Shown here one piece after another: positions 20,618 through 32,997 of a stretch of DNA of 64,000 nt. Source of the stretch: Henckelia pumila (taxonomy: Eukaryota; Streptophyta; Magnoliopsida; Lamiales; Gesneriaceae); contig NC_133122.1 of the NCBI RefSeq assembly GCF_033568475.1, positions 162,528,130 to 162,592,129 of the forward strand. Reading direction: 5' to 3'. A model generated the notes under the pieces. That model was not told where the DNA came from, made no database searches, and saw nothing but the letters and a program-made list of their open reading frames with translations. Position numbers and translations under genes: made by a program. Numbering within the stretch: position 1 is the first letter of the stretch; each line of letters starts with the position of its first letter.

Positions 20618-23600
20618 ATGAATTCGCGTAATCCACTTTTCTCGATCCTCGAACAAAATAAGTTGACTGGCGCAAACTATACGGAATGGTTCCGTAAGTT
20701 GAAGATTGTCTTGACTTCGGAGAAGATGCTCTACGTGTTAGAAAAATCTCCTTCGAAGGAAGCACCAGCTGACGTAAGTCCGGAAGAGTTAGCCAAGCTT
20801 GATACATGGTGGGACCATGATATCAAGACCAAATGCTATATGCAAGCCTCGATGTCTGATGAACTCCAGAGGCGATTTGAGGACACCGTGAATGCTGCTG
20901 ACATTCACGTTCAACTCAAGGAACTTTTTGGGGCTCAATCGAGGGCTGAAAGGTTCGCTACTGTAAAGGAGCTAATGACGTGTCGCATGCGTGAAGGGAC
21001 TTCGGTCCGTGATCATGGCGTACGAGTGATTTGGCTCATACAGAAGTTGGTAACCCTTGATTTGGTGTTGGAGCATGAACTCAACGTGGATTTACTACTT
21101 CTGTCTCTTCCTTCTTCTTTTGACGGATTTGTGGTGAATTTCAATATGAACAAGATAGAGGCCTCCCTTGAAGAGATGATCAATATGCTTGTGACATATG
21201 AATCCACATTAAAGAAGGATAAACCGGCTTTCTTGGTGGGCTCCTCTTCTTCTGCTAAGAAGGGGCCAAGTACAAAGGGCAAGAAACGTTCTGCCCCACC
21301 CAAGAAAATCGAACCCGAGAAGAAGTACAAGACAAAGGCTTCAAACATGGAAAAATCCAAGGATGTTTGCCATTACTGCAAGAAGCCCGGTCATTGGAAG
21401 CGTAACTGCAAGGAATATCTAGAGCAGTTGCGAACTGCGAAGGGTATGTTCTATATTGAAATAAATGTTTCACTTAATACTACTTCTTGGGTATTGGATA
21501 CCGAATGTGGATCTCACATTTGCAATGATTTGCAGGTGATGACAAGAAGTCGCAGGCTTAGAATGGGTGAGACCCAGCTGAGGCTCGGAAATGGTTCCAG
21601 AGTTGAAGCTAAAGCCGTGGGAGATGTTTATTTAATTTTGCAGAACGGTTTTAAGTTACTTTTAAGAGATTTTTTATTTGTTCCGGATTTGATTAAAAAC
21701 ATTATTTCTGTTTCTATGCTTGATAGAGATGGTTATTCTTGCAATTTTGTGAATGGAATTTGCAATATTTACAAGAATGAATGTTTGATTGGAAATGGAC
21801 AACTTGAAAACGATCTATACAACTTAAAACTAAAAGACGTTCCAATAAATTATGTTGATAAACCGGCAACAACAAACAAAAGGAAAATCGATAGCCAAAA
21901 CCCGGCAAACCTTTGGCACGCTAGGCTAGGTCATATTTCCTCAAGGAGGATGAACAAGCTAGTGGGAGAGGGCATGTTTGATATGTCTGATATTAACTCT
22001 CTACCTACTTGTGAATCCTGCCTGAAAGGAAAAATGACTAAATCTCCTTTTAAGGGGAAACCTGAGCGTAGTCAAAATCTGTTGGATTTGATCCATACAA
22101 ATGTTTGTGGTCCATTTAGAGTTGGTACTCAATATGGCCACACCTACTTCATTACCTTTACTGATGATTATTCGAGGTATGGGTATTTATATTTAATGAA
22201 ATATAAGTCTGAAGCGTTTGAAAAGTTCAAAGAATTCAAGGCTGAAGTAGAAAACAAGCTAGGTAAAAGTATTAAAGCACTTCGATCGGATCGAGGTGGA
22301 GAATACTTAAGTACCGAGTTTTTGGACTATCTAAAAGAGAATGGGATTCTCTCTCAGTGGACTCCTCCTATGACACCATAGCTTAATGGTGTATCGGAGC
22401 GTCGTAATCGAACTTTGTTGGACATGGTTCGGTCCATGATGAGCTTCACTGAGCCTCCACCTTCGTTTTGGGGCTATGCGCTTGAAATGGCGGTATTGTT
22501 GTTGAACAACGTCCACACTAAAGCAGTGGACAAAACACCATACGAGTTATGGAATGGCAAAGCTCCTAAGTATTCGTACTTGAGGATTTGGGGATGTCCT
22601 GCTTACGTGAAGCGGACAGTGGGAGATAAGTTGGATAGTCGATCCAGCTTATGTTATTTTGTAGGGTATCCGAAGAATTCAATCGGATATTATTTCTATT
22701 ATCCTGCTGAAACAAAGGTGTTTGTTTCAAGGAATGCCACCTTCTTGGAGAATGAGTTCTTATTGGATAAGAAAGGCGAGATGATGGAACTCGAAGAAAT
22801 TCGAGAAGAACCCGAAATACAAAATAACGATCCTACACCTCAGGAACCATTGATAGACACGCCTGTACCTAGAAGATCCGAGAGGACTTCTAGACCTCCT
22901 ATTCGATATGGTCTTCTTCTTGAAGGGGATCAAGATGAACCCGATGTTGGATGTGATCCAAGAAACTTCAAGGAAGCAATTTCTGATGCGGATTCAAATT
23001 TATGGCTTGAAGCTATGCAGTCGGAAATAGATTCGATGCATACAAACCAAGTTTGGTCTTTAGTAGATCCTCCCGATGGAATTGTTCCAATAGGGTGTAA
23101 ATGGATCTACAAGAGAAAGCTTGGGCCTGATGGTAAGGTATTGACCTACAAGGCGCGATTGGTGGCAAAAGGTTATACTCAAAGACAAGGAGTTGACTAT
23201 GATGAAACCTTTAACCAGTTGCAATGTTCAAGTCCATAAGAATCCTTATTGCCATAGCTGCATGGTATGACTATGAGATATGGCAAATGGATGTGAAGAC
23301 TGCTTTTCTTAATGGAGACATTAAGGAAGAAATCTATATGAAGCAGCCTGAGGGGTACACATCCATGGGAAGCGAGCATAAGGTATGCAAGCTTCAGAGA
23401 TCAATTTATGGTCTAAAACAAGCATCAAGAAGTTGGAACCAGAAATTTGATGAAACAATAAAAGATTTTGGTTTCATCAAGAATCCGGAGGAACCATGCG
23501 TGTACAAGAAAGTAGTTAAGGATGCTGTGACATTCTTAGTACTTTATGTTGATGACATCCTACTCATTGGGAATGATGTAGGGATGTTGCAGTCAACAAA

Positions 23601-24531
23601 GATATGGTTATCAGGTAGATTCTCGATGAAGGATTTGGGTGAGGCATCCTATATTCTTGGGATACATATCTATAGAGATAGATCTAAGAGAATGATAGGA
23701 CTCACTCAATCAACCTACATCGACACCATATTGAAACGGTTTTCAATGGATGGGTCCAAGAGAGGACATCTACCCATGTGTCATGGAGTTTCTCTATCCA
23801 AGTCTATGTGTCCCAAGACTGATGAAGAGATAGAGAAAATGACACATGTACCATATGCGTCAGCCATAGGTAGTATCATGTATGGGATGATATCTACCAG
23901 ACCGGATGTAGCATTTGCTCTGAGTGTCACGAGAAGATATCAAGCTAATCCCGGTCAAATGCATTGGAAAGCCGTGAAGGACATTCTTAAGTACTTACGA
24001 AGGACTAAGAATATGTTCATGGTATATGGAGGAAGAGAACTAAAATTGGAAGGCTATACCGACTCTAGCTTCCAAAGTGACGTGGATGACTCGAAGTCAA
24101 CCTCTGGATTTGTGTTCATACTCAATGGCGGTGCTGTCTCTTGGAAGAGTTCCAAGCAGGACACCACAGCGGATTCCACCACTGAAGCAGAATACATTGC
24201 AACATCAGCTGCTGCTAAAGAGGCCGTTTGGATGAGGAATTTCGTCCAAGAGTTGGGCGTCATTCTTGAAGTTTTTGGTCCAGTCCCGGTGTACTGTGAC
24301 AACACGGGTGCCGTTGCTCAGGCAAAGGAACCAAGGTCTCATCAAAGATCCAAACACGTACTGAGGAAATACCACATCATCCGGGAGATTGTGGAAAGAG
24401 GAGACATCACTGTCGAAAGAGTGGCCTCTGCAGACAATATCGCTGATCTACTTACTAAGCCCTTGCCAGGACCATTATTTGACAAACATCGCGAAACAAT
24501 GGGTCTACGTAGTATGACTAGTTGGCTATAG
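20618..24531 (+). pseudogene. Copia B gag-pol polyprotein (one stop, one frameshift)
   Basis: The start is ATG 20618 (MNSRNPLFSILE). Gag is followed by a zinc knuckle CHYCKKPGHWKRNC (about 21370). The protease is near 21490, where the usual D-T-G reads DTE. Integrase follows, with the HHCC motif (LWHARLGH ... CESCLKGK), a first catalytic position that reads HTN where D is expected (about 22100) and LRSDRGGEY. A TAG is at 22379-22381. Reverse transcriptase has QMDVKTAFLNG and YVDDILLIGND, and RNase H has GYTDSSF and STTEAEYIA. A one-base frameshift lies at about 23215. The stop is at 24529-24531, 14 bp before the 3' LTR. It is a single long frame otherwise. Confidence 0.9.
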
Positions 24532-24545
24532 GGCAAGTGGGAGAT
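24532..24545 (+). other. Polypurine tract of Copia B
   Basis: GGGCAAGTGGGAGAT immediately precedes the 3' LTR, the usual plus-strand primer position. Confidence 0.75.
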
Positions 24546-26390
24546 TGAAAGAGTGGGTGCCCGGTGAGCCAACTTGTGGCTAAGGGCTTTGATGACTCTT
24601 TGTATAAACAATCTTTTGTTTAATATTATTTACACTTTTATTAATGGCAATGACTTTATATTTCTTCATATTGTTATATTGTGATATACTATTGTTGTTT
24701 TGATAAAGACCTTGAATATACTATAGTGTATGTAAGATGTGGTAGAACATGGAGATGTCTATCATGAAACACATCTTATAGTCACTGTATATTCTAAACT
24801 GTTCCTAGTCGATTGAGCCGTCCGATAATAAGGATAAGGATCGCTCGAGTTTGAGACTAGAATTTGCGATGCGGAGTACCACGTTTCATTGGTAAGGAAC
24901 ATAGAGATGTTCGAAGCATGCAAATGGATATTCATATGATGAATGATCGAACTACCCTATCCGAACTTTCCAAGTGGTTATCACTTATCGAGTGGATATA
25001 GTCCGCGGTTTTGGTTGTACACCATTAGTCCTTACTACTTGAAACATCATTGAGACTCTATATGCTAGTACTGTGCTTTGACTCGTTTACCGACTCTATT
25101 GGGGTCATCAGGTGTCGGGATTGGGTACAGTTACAACACATATAGGAGTCGATGCTTTGTTGTCAAGGATTCACCACATACTTGCGAGTGTGGATATCCT
25201 ATGCGATCTGAGGAGATATTAATGTGACGAATCTCTGGCCAGAGTACATGATGTGGTTTAAGAAATGGTTTCTTAGTAGCACATGCGATGTCACTATTTG
25301 ATCTTCAAGATGTATTGCATAGTTATCGAATCTCGAACGACTCTCGATATACCAATGGTTGTTGATTCGATCGGGATATATGGATGAAGGGACCGTACTG
25401 TACGCTAACCAAAATCTATTGGTTCTTGTAGGCACTATCAGTGATACCTAGGGAATCATGGGGCGATGTTGCTAGACGCTCTTACCATGATTCGATGGGC
25501 AAGTCGGAAATTGTTGTTCCGAGTCACAAGGAGTTGTGAGCCCACGGCTAGCTGTATCCCTGAACCATTGAGGGTCACACAGAGTAATGGATTTTTAATC
25601 CCCGTTGAGATAGTTAAATTTAAAGAGTTAAATTTAATGAACGAAGAAGTTGGACTTCTTATTTAAGAGTAGAGGAGTAAGATTTCCTAAAATGACATAG
25701 GGATGGCCATTTTTGGAAATCACTGAATTCGGATTCAGAAAAATTTATCTTGACTTTAAAAGGTGCAGAAATGGTTTCTGTGCACATTGGTGAAATCGGT
25801 TTATCAATCGGAGTCACGATGAATTTTATATTAATTTCTGAACATGCGGGCTTTGCTTGTCGGGCTTGAACTTATGACTAATGGGCCCTAAGCTGTTAGT
25901 GGCCTACATTATAAATAAGTTATTGTAGTACAGAAATTAGACACAACAGGTCACAAAATATTTTTAAAACCCTAGCTGCGTTTTTAATAAGTGGCCGCCC
26001 CCTCCCTCCCTCTGCTCGAAAAATCCAGCCTGTGAATTTTGAATTGCAGTCTGGTTTAACGGATCAAATTCGTTAATCTCTTCGTAGAAACTTCTGATAG
26101 ATTTTCTAGTGCAATCTATCAGAGGGATTAAATATCCGTTCGTGGACCTGATTGAAGAACAATTCGTCCATCAGTTCCAGGGATATACAACAAGAGCAGA
26201 GCAATCTGTTGGTGTCCAAAATCTCGATTCGAGATTAAAGGTAAAAATTTTATAATCGTTATTTAATTTTTACACACACAATTTAATCGTAAGGTTGATA
26301 CCCATTATGGAATCGTTCCATATTAAAATTTTAAACTTCCGCTGCACCGGGTATCAATCCTAATTGATCTGATCGCCGCATTTTCCAACA
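24546..26390 (+). repeat. 3' LTR of Copia B
   Basis: 1845 bp, nearly identical to 17017-18860, ending ...TTTTCCAACA. Copia A resumes at 26391. Confidence 0.9.
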
Positions 26391-26395
26391 GTTTT

Positions 26396-27988
26396 CCTGC
26401 TATTCATCGTCTGGATTGGGTGATAGATACTGGAGCTACTCATCATATATGTTGCGCCATGTCTTTATTCACTACATCTAGACTTTTTACTTCCAAAGTC
26501 ATACTTCCCAATAATCTTTCCATCAAAGTCACACATATTGGTACAGTCCAGTTATCGAATGATCTTATCCTACATGATGTTTTGTATGTGCCACAATTTC
26601 ATTTCAATCTACTTTCCATTAGTTCTCTTACCAAAATTCTTCCTTGCTCAGTCTTCTTTGTTTCCAATTTTTGTCAAATCCAGGACATCCACAAGACCAA
26701 GTTGATTGGGATGGGTAAGAGAGTTGGAAACCTATACATACTCAACAAACCAGAGGACTCCTCCAATAACTCAAATAATTTGTAATACAGCTAGTCCTAT
26801 AAACACAAATCTGTGGCATTTTCACATGGGGCATCCTTCTTCTGTTAAAGTTTCTATTCTTTGTGAAAAATTTAGTTTCATTCCTGTAACAGATTCTGAT
26901 ACACATTGTTCCATTTGCCATTTAACTTTTATTGCTCATAATAATGTTTGTGAATCCCTTTTCCAGCTTATACACATTTATGTTTGGGGTCCTTTTAATC
27001 CTATCACAGTCGAAGGGTATAAATACTTTCTTACCATAGATGATGATCATTGTAGGTTCACCTGGATTTATTTGATGAAAGCCAAGTCTGATGTTCAACA
27101 AATTTTTCCAGTTTTTTTTATCAAATGGTGCTTACTCAATTTGAAACTCAAACTAAAGAAGTTCGAAGTGATAATGCTCCAGAACTTTCATTCACTGATT
27201 TTTTCCAGCAAAAGGGAATTATTCACTCATGTGTTGAATGCCTTCAACAAAATTCCGTTGTTGAAAGAAAACATCAACACATTCTCAATGTGGCTAGAGC
27301 TCTTCTTTTTCAATCTAATTTGCCTCTTGTATATTGGGGAGACTGTGTTCTTACAACCATATACTTAATCAACCGCACACCTTCACACATTCTTGGCCAT
27401 AAATCTCCATTCGAATTGTTATATCAGAAAACTCCATCATATTCTCATTTAAAAGTTTTTGGTTGCTTATGTTATGCTTCTACACTTTCATCTTCTAGAG
27501 ACAAATTCTCTCCTAGAGCTGTTCAATCTATTTTCATAGGATACCCTTCTAGTTATAAAGGTTTTAATTTGATTAATTTGGATAAACATGAAACTTTTAT
27601 TTCCAGGGATGTCATTTTTTATGAGGATTCATTTCCTTTCAAAAATTCCTCCTCTTCTCTGTCCTCGGATTTCTTTTCTGATATCTTCCTTCCTTCCTCT
27701 CCTCCAGCTCCTACAAGCCAATGTCCTCGCTCTCGTCGCACTGTTATTACACCCCATCATCTACGAGATTATCATTGTTATACTATTGTCTCTCCTTTTT
27801 CTTCCTCCACTATTCATACTTTATGCTCTTTTCTTGCTGACACTAGATTGTCTTCTTCTTATCGTACTTTTGTGCATAGTATTTCTTCTATTGTTGAACC
27901 AGAAACTTATTCTCAAGTTGCTGTTCTTCCTGAATGGCGTTGTGCTATGACTGAGGAACTTCGGGCTTTAGAACAAAATGGCACTTGG
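26396..27988 (+). pseudogene. Copia A protease and integrase region (frameshifted)
   Basis: The protease motif WVIDTGATHHIC is at about 26410. A frameshift near 26740-26790 leads to the integrase zinc region (LWHFHMGH ... CSICHL) and a core in which the first catalytic block reads HIYVWGP, with Y where D is expected. Another frameshift near 27120 leads to RSDNAPEL and SVVERKHQHIL, and then a C-terminal region with IFIGYPSSYKGF. It ends at EQNGTW, where element C is inserted at 27989. RT resumes at 32998. Confidence 0.8.
27984..27988. repeat. Left 5-bp target-site duplication of element C
   Basis: CTTGG, repeated at 32993-32997. It defines insertion C exactly. Confidence 0.85.
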
Positions 27989-29400
27989 TGGTAGCGCTCA
28001 GTCGTGTCGCGCCCAAATTAACCCAACTCAGATTAACTAAATAAACATGTAGTAGCGAAAGTAGGGATCGTTCCCACGAAGAAAGTGAAATTTATAGGTG
28101 TTCTTAAAAATACTGAAAATAAATAAAAGGGGATTTGGAAATTTTAGAATTAACTGCTATGCAAGAATTAAAATAAGGAAGATCAATAAATTAACGAGAC
28201 TTGGTATCGGTCGACTACACCCTTGAAATCATTCACTCGATCATCGATTCTCTAAAATAATTAATTCACATCGAATATTCATCATTGGAAATCAAATTCC
28301 TGTTTTACCTTAATTTTAGTTAATTAGAAAACAGCATTCTAAATTAACCCTTACCAATAAATTAACCCGATAACAGCAATCTAGATTTAAATCCACGGTA
28401 GCATTCATATGAGTGAAACTGATGAATCTAGACAACACATGCACCAGCGGATGTATTTAGCCTAGTCAATTGTTGTTCCTACGAATTAATAAATTCAACA
28501 GCAGAAAATATCAAACGTAGTTGCTTCACAAATTAGATGGTTCAAACAATTACGGATTTGAATTCTAATTTAGCAGTAGATTGTATAGCGAAATCACAGG
28601 CCTATAATCTCACATACAAGCATGAAATAAATCAGAACAACTCTTGATACTCAAATTGAATTAAACAATGAAAATCTGAATCTCACAAGATAAATAATTT
28701 CAAGGGTTCGTCTTCCTCAACCAAGAATAAAAACAAGAAGAATTAAAATCTAAGAACAAGAAAGATAAAACCTAGCCGCCAGATGAATTCTCTGTATGTA
28801 GCCGTCTAAAGATCTTCAGAATTCAACAAAAGATAGTAATTTTCGAGTTATATGATGTATTTAAAGACTAGAGTCCTTCCCAAGAAAGTTTCCTAATTAA
28901 AACAGATTTCTGGGAAAAGTCGGTGCAATCGAGCGCACCGAGTTTGTCCGATCGATCGCTCAATAATATGCAATTCTCTGTTTTTCAACTTCTTGGCCGC
29001 TCGATCGCTCCGAGTACGTCCGCTCGAGCGCGCAGCTTTTTTCCCAGCGAGCAGCGATTTTGCAAAATTCATATCCGGAGATCTAGCTGTTGGATTGAGC
29101 TAAAATTTAGACAACTGCTTCAAAACATCTTGAACTTTATTCTGGACGGTGGAGATCGGATTTTGACTTTTATAACATTAAATATGATTTTCTGATCATT
29201 GCTGCTCCGTAATTCATTCTCGCGCAATAGATTTTCCATCTTTTCCTCGACAAAACGCTATGTCCTATACAATAAACACGGGAGCGTGTAATGTAGACAC
29301 GATGTATGAAAAACCAACAAAAACTTAATTAAAACAAATGAATGCACGCACAAATGACAATAAAATGATAATAAAATATGCAACACAAACATGCCCATCA
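27989..29400 (-). repeat. Left (3') LTR of element C
   Basis: This is the 3' LTR in element sense. It includes a GC-rich palindromic stretch at about 28921-29040 (CGATCGAGCGCACCG-like and CTCGAGCGCGC) and a TATA-like TTTAAATACATC on the minus strand at about 28855-28866. Confidence 0.8.
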
Positions 29401-30949
29401 AATAACCCCACACTTAATCCTTGCTCGCCCTCGAGCAAGTATGCAAAAACAAAATGAAACAGAACAAACACATAAGCAAGGATGAATCACGCATATCATA
29501 GCCTCAGAGAAAACCACTTTCATCTAAAAATAAGTTCATAGCGACTCTTAATCATCAATGATACACTTTCAGTCGAATGCGAACGTGTGTGTGTGCCATG
29601 TTACCCCAGTTACATGCAACTTCAAAAGAACAAAGTTTCAAGACTGTTCGCCGACCTATAACAATTCAGTGCAAACCTCATCATCAAGAACTCTCCTCCC
29701 AACAATCCTTCAACACAACACAACTTCCTTGAGAATAATTACCCACCTCCGAATTTTGCACCCGGTATTGCTTTAGCTCCAATAATTACCCGCATACTTA
29801 GCTATAACTAAGACAGGATTAGAATTTCAATCCCCTCGTCTATAGCCCGGATGGAGCATCAACCCCATTTTATCCGCATACTTAGCCTTGAATTCGATCT
29901 TTTAGGATTAGGATTTCAATCCTTTTCAGGCCCGGATGGAGTTGTAAATTTTTTTTTCTTTTTTATTTTTCTAGGTGCGCCCAAGATCGTTTATGCCATA
30001 TCAAAGAAATCATCAAGATTCAAACACTATCAAGTTTCACAAACACCTATTATCGTGCAATGGTCCAACAGACATCCACGATATCTAATACATCGCTACA
30101 CTTCACTGGTTAAACATGCGTGCTTAAGAATATTCAACAAACAACCTACGATTTCTCAAATCCAATCAAGAGTTAAATTTTTTTCAAAAATCCATTTTTC
30201 AACTACCTCATCATAGGCTAGAAATCATCCTCTACTTATGCACACAAAACACACTTGAAACAAATCATGAACTATATGCAAATACGAAACGAAAACAAAT
30301 GCAAGACAAAATACCAAATATTGAATGCACCCCCCCACACTTATCTAAAGCATTGCCCTCAATGCTCTAGCATTAAAAACATAACACACAACACAAATAA
30401 CAAAATGATAACGAGATGCAAAATTAAAACAGAACTCCCCTGGTTCAAGTCTTGGCGTTGTCGTCCTCTTTGGCCTCAGACTGAATAATGGGAGACTCAT
30501 ATTGAAAATTGGACGGAAAATGGGGCGGCTAGGCTCCTGAAAACAAAGAAAAAAAAACACAAAACAAAACAAAAACAAAAAAAATGAAATAAAGAAAAAA
30601 AATACACTGGGTTGCCTCCCAGCCAGCGCTTGATTTTCAGTCATCGGCTTGACTCTCAGAAGCACTGCTCAAAGAGCGGCTGACGCCCAAAATAAGTGTC
30701 ATATGACACCATAAATGGGTCTTGGTTCCATAAGCCCTCAAGCTTGGCCAAATATAAACAGTTAAAGCTCGTCACCGCAGCAACACTCCATAGCTGGTAA
30801 ACATGGGAAGAGAACGTCTCTGCGGGCTCTCGGAAGCCAAAATCTTTTGAAACTAGTACTAATGGAAAGGAATACTCAAACGCCTCTAAATATTCAGCAT
30901 GATTTGATTTGCACTCCCAATCCTGGTTCTCTGAGTCATCATCATCAAA
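29401..30949 (-). other. Non-coding 3' part of element C interior
   Basis: This is AT-rich with no domain in any frame. The minus strand near 30600-30665 contains GCGCTGGCTGGGAGGCAACC, a stretch common in the 3' region of Tat/Athila elements. Homopolymer-rich segments near 29950 and 30545-30605 give meaningless F/L-rich ORFs. Confidence 0.5.
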
Positions 30950-31475
30950 TCAAATCGGGTTGGTCACTGCTTGAGTATCTTGCTTCACTTCATGTTCTCG
31001 GTATTCATGGACGAGTGATCTCTTGATATTCTCTATGTGCTCCACAAGGTCGCATCTAGACTTTTTCAGATCTTCTACAGTTTCCACAGTCGATGCCACA
31101 AGTTTGCTCATGATATCCTCTAGCGGATGTAAGTTCAACTGCGAACAACTTCCCTCATCCTTTTGAAGCTCAAATGGTTGGTCTGTAAAATCCGGGTATT
31201 GAGAGTGTGAATACCAGTAATAGTCAAACTCGGCCATATCATCCAACAGGTGTCTCATCTTGGCAAAATATTGAAATACCGGCTGTGAAAGCTCCATCAA
31301 TTACCCATTTTCTTGTCACTGCATCCAAACCATTAAGAAAATATGTAAGGAGAGAATAGTTAGAAAAATCATGATACCGGAAGATGGCTTCCAAATCTTT
31401 GAATCTCTTCCATGCTGCGTAGAATGGCTCTCCGTGTTGCTGGATAAAACTTGCTATTACTTGTCGATTTGACAT
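30950..31475 (-). pseudogene. Gag fragment of element C
   Basis: The minus frame from 31475 has EPFYAAWKRFKDLEA and a FLNGL motif, matching the gag core of Tat/Athila gypsy elements. It ends at 31239, and a second frame (31300-30950) continues with an acidic, possibly coiled-coil stretch. Gag start and zinc knuckle are not recognisable, and pol is absent. Confidence 0.65.
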
Positions 31476-31588
31476 CTCGAAGTATTACACCACAAAAATT
31501 CTTGCAAAAACAAAAAAAAAATGTGAAAAAAAATAAAAACAAAAACACAAATAAAATAAACGCCTTCCCCGGCAACGACGCCAAAATT

Positions 31589-32992
31589 TGGTAGCGCTCA
31601 GTCGTGTTGCGCCCAAATTAACCCAACTCAAATTAACTAAATAAACATGTAGTAGCGAGAGTAGGGATCGTTCCCACGAGAAAAGTAAAATTTATTTGTG
31701 TTCTTAAAAATACTGAAAATAAATAAAAGGGGATTTGAAAATTTTAGAATTAACTACTATGCAAGAATTAAAATAAGGAAGATCAATAAATTAACGAGAC
31801 TTGGTATCGGTCAACTACACCCTTGAAATCATTCACTCGATCATCGATTCTCTAAAAATAATTAATTCACATCGAATATTCATCATTGAAAATCAAATTC
31901 CTGTTTCACCTTAATTTTAGTTAATTAGAAACAACATTCTAAATTAACCCTTACCAATAAATTAACCCGATAACATCAATCTAGATTTAAATCCACGGTA
32001 GCATTCATATGAGTGAAACTGATGAATCTAGACAACACATGCACCAGCGGATGTATTTAGCCTAGTCAATTATTGTTCCTACGAATTAATAAATTCAACA
32101 ACAGAAAATATCAAACGTAGTTGTTTCACAAATTAGATGGTTCAAACAATTACGGATTTGAATTCTAATTTAGCAGTAGATTGTATAGCGAAATCACAGA
32201 CCTATAATCTCACATACAAGCATGAAATAAATCAGAACAACTCTTGATACGCAAATTGAATTAAACAATGAAAATCTGAATCTCACAAGATAAATAAATT
32301 CAAGGAATCGTCTTCCTCAACCAAGAATAAAAACAAGAAGAATTAAAATCTAAGAACAAGAAAGATAAAACCTAGCCGCCAGATGAATTCTCTGTATGTA
32401 GCCGTCTAAAGATCTTCAGAATTCATCAAAAGATAGTAATTTTCGAGTTATATGATGTATTTAAAGACTAGAGTCCTTCCCAAGAAAGTTTCCTAATTAA
32501 AACAGATTTCTCGGAAAAGTCGGTGCGATCGAGCGCACCGAGTTCGTCCGATCGATCGCTCAATAATATGCAATTCTCTGTTTTTCAACTTCTTGGCCGC
32601 TCGATCGCTCCGAGTACGTCCGCTCGAGCGCGCAGCTTTTTTCCCAGCGAGCAGCGATTTTGAAAAATTCATATTTGGAGATCTAGCCGTCGGATTGAGG
32701 TGAAGTTTGGAAAACTGCTTCAAAACATCTTGAACTTTATTTTGGACGGTGGAGATCGGATTTTGACTTTTATAAAATTAAATATGATTTTCTGATCATT
32801 GCTGCTCCGTAATTCATTCTCGCGCAATAGCTTTTTCCTCGACAAAACGCTACGTTCTATACAATAAACACGGGAGCATGTAATGTAGACACGATGTATG
32901 AAAAACCAACAAAAACTTAATTAAAACAAATGAATGCACACACAAATGACAATAAAATGATAATAAAATATGCAACACAAACATGTCCATCA
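31589..32992 (-). repeat. Right (5') LTR of element C
   Basis: It has an 8-bp deletion near 32830 relative to the other LTR. The PBS lies at its inner side. The palindromic GC-rich part is at about 32521-32650. Confidence 0.8.
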
Positions 32993-32997
32993 CTTGG

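Larger units (their letters stand above)
17017..26390 (+). mobile_element. Copia element B, full length with near-identical LTRs
   Basis: The LTRs lie at 17017-18860 and 24546-26390. A PBS, a long leader of about 1.7 kb, gag-pol (20618-24531) and a PPT complete it. The LTRs differ by about 16 sites over about 1845 bp by eye (roughly 0.9%), the lowest divergence in the window. The flanking 5-mers are TTTTT (17012-17016) and GTTTT (26391-26395), an imperfect target duplication. It is inserted in the gag-protease junction of Copia A. Gag-pol has one stop, one frameshift and altered catalytic residues. Confidence 0.9.
27989..32992 (-). mobile_element. Non-autonomous Tat/Athila-type gypsy element C (gag remnant only)
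   Basis: The LTRs are at 27989-29400 (1412 bp) and 31589-32992 (1404 bp), TG...CA, with perfect CTTGG duplications. Orientation is minus. Next to the right LTR the minus strand reads TGGCGTCGTTGCCGGGGA (about 31569-31586), the PBS type of Tat/Athila elements. Next to the left LTR the minus strand reads AAGTGTGGGGTTATT (29401-29415), a PPT. The interior is only 2.19 kb, with a gag fragment and no protease, RT or integrase. By eye the LTRs differ at about 45-50 sites plus small indels (about 3.4%). Confidence 0.85.

Noticed and set aside
30345..30665. F/L-rich membrane-like ORF on the minus strand
   Set aside because: Arises from A-rich homopolymers in the element C interior.
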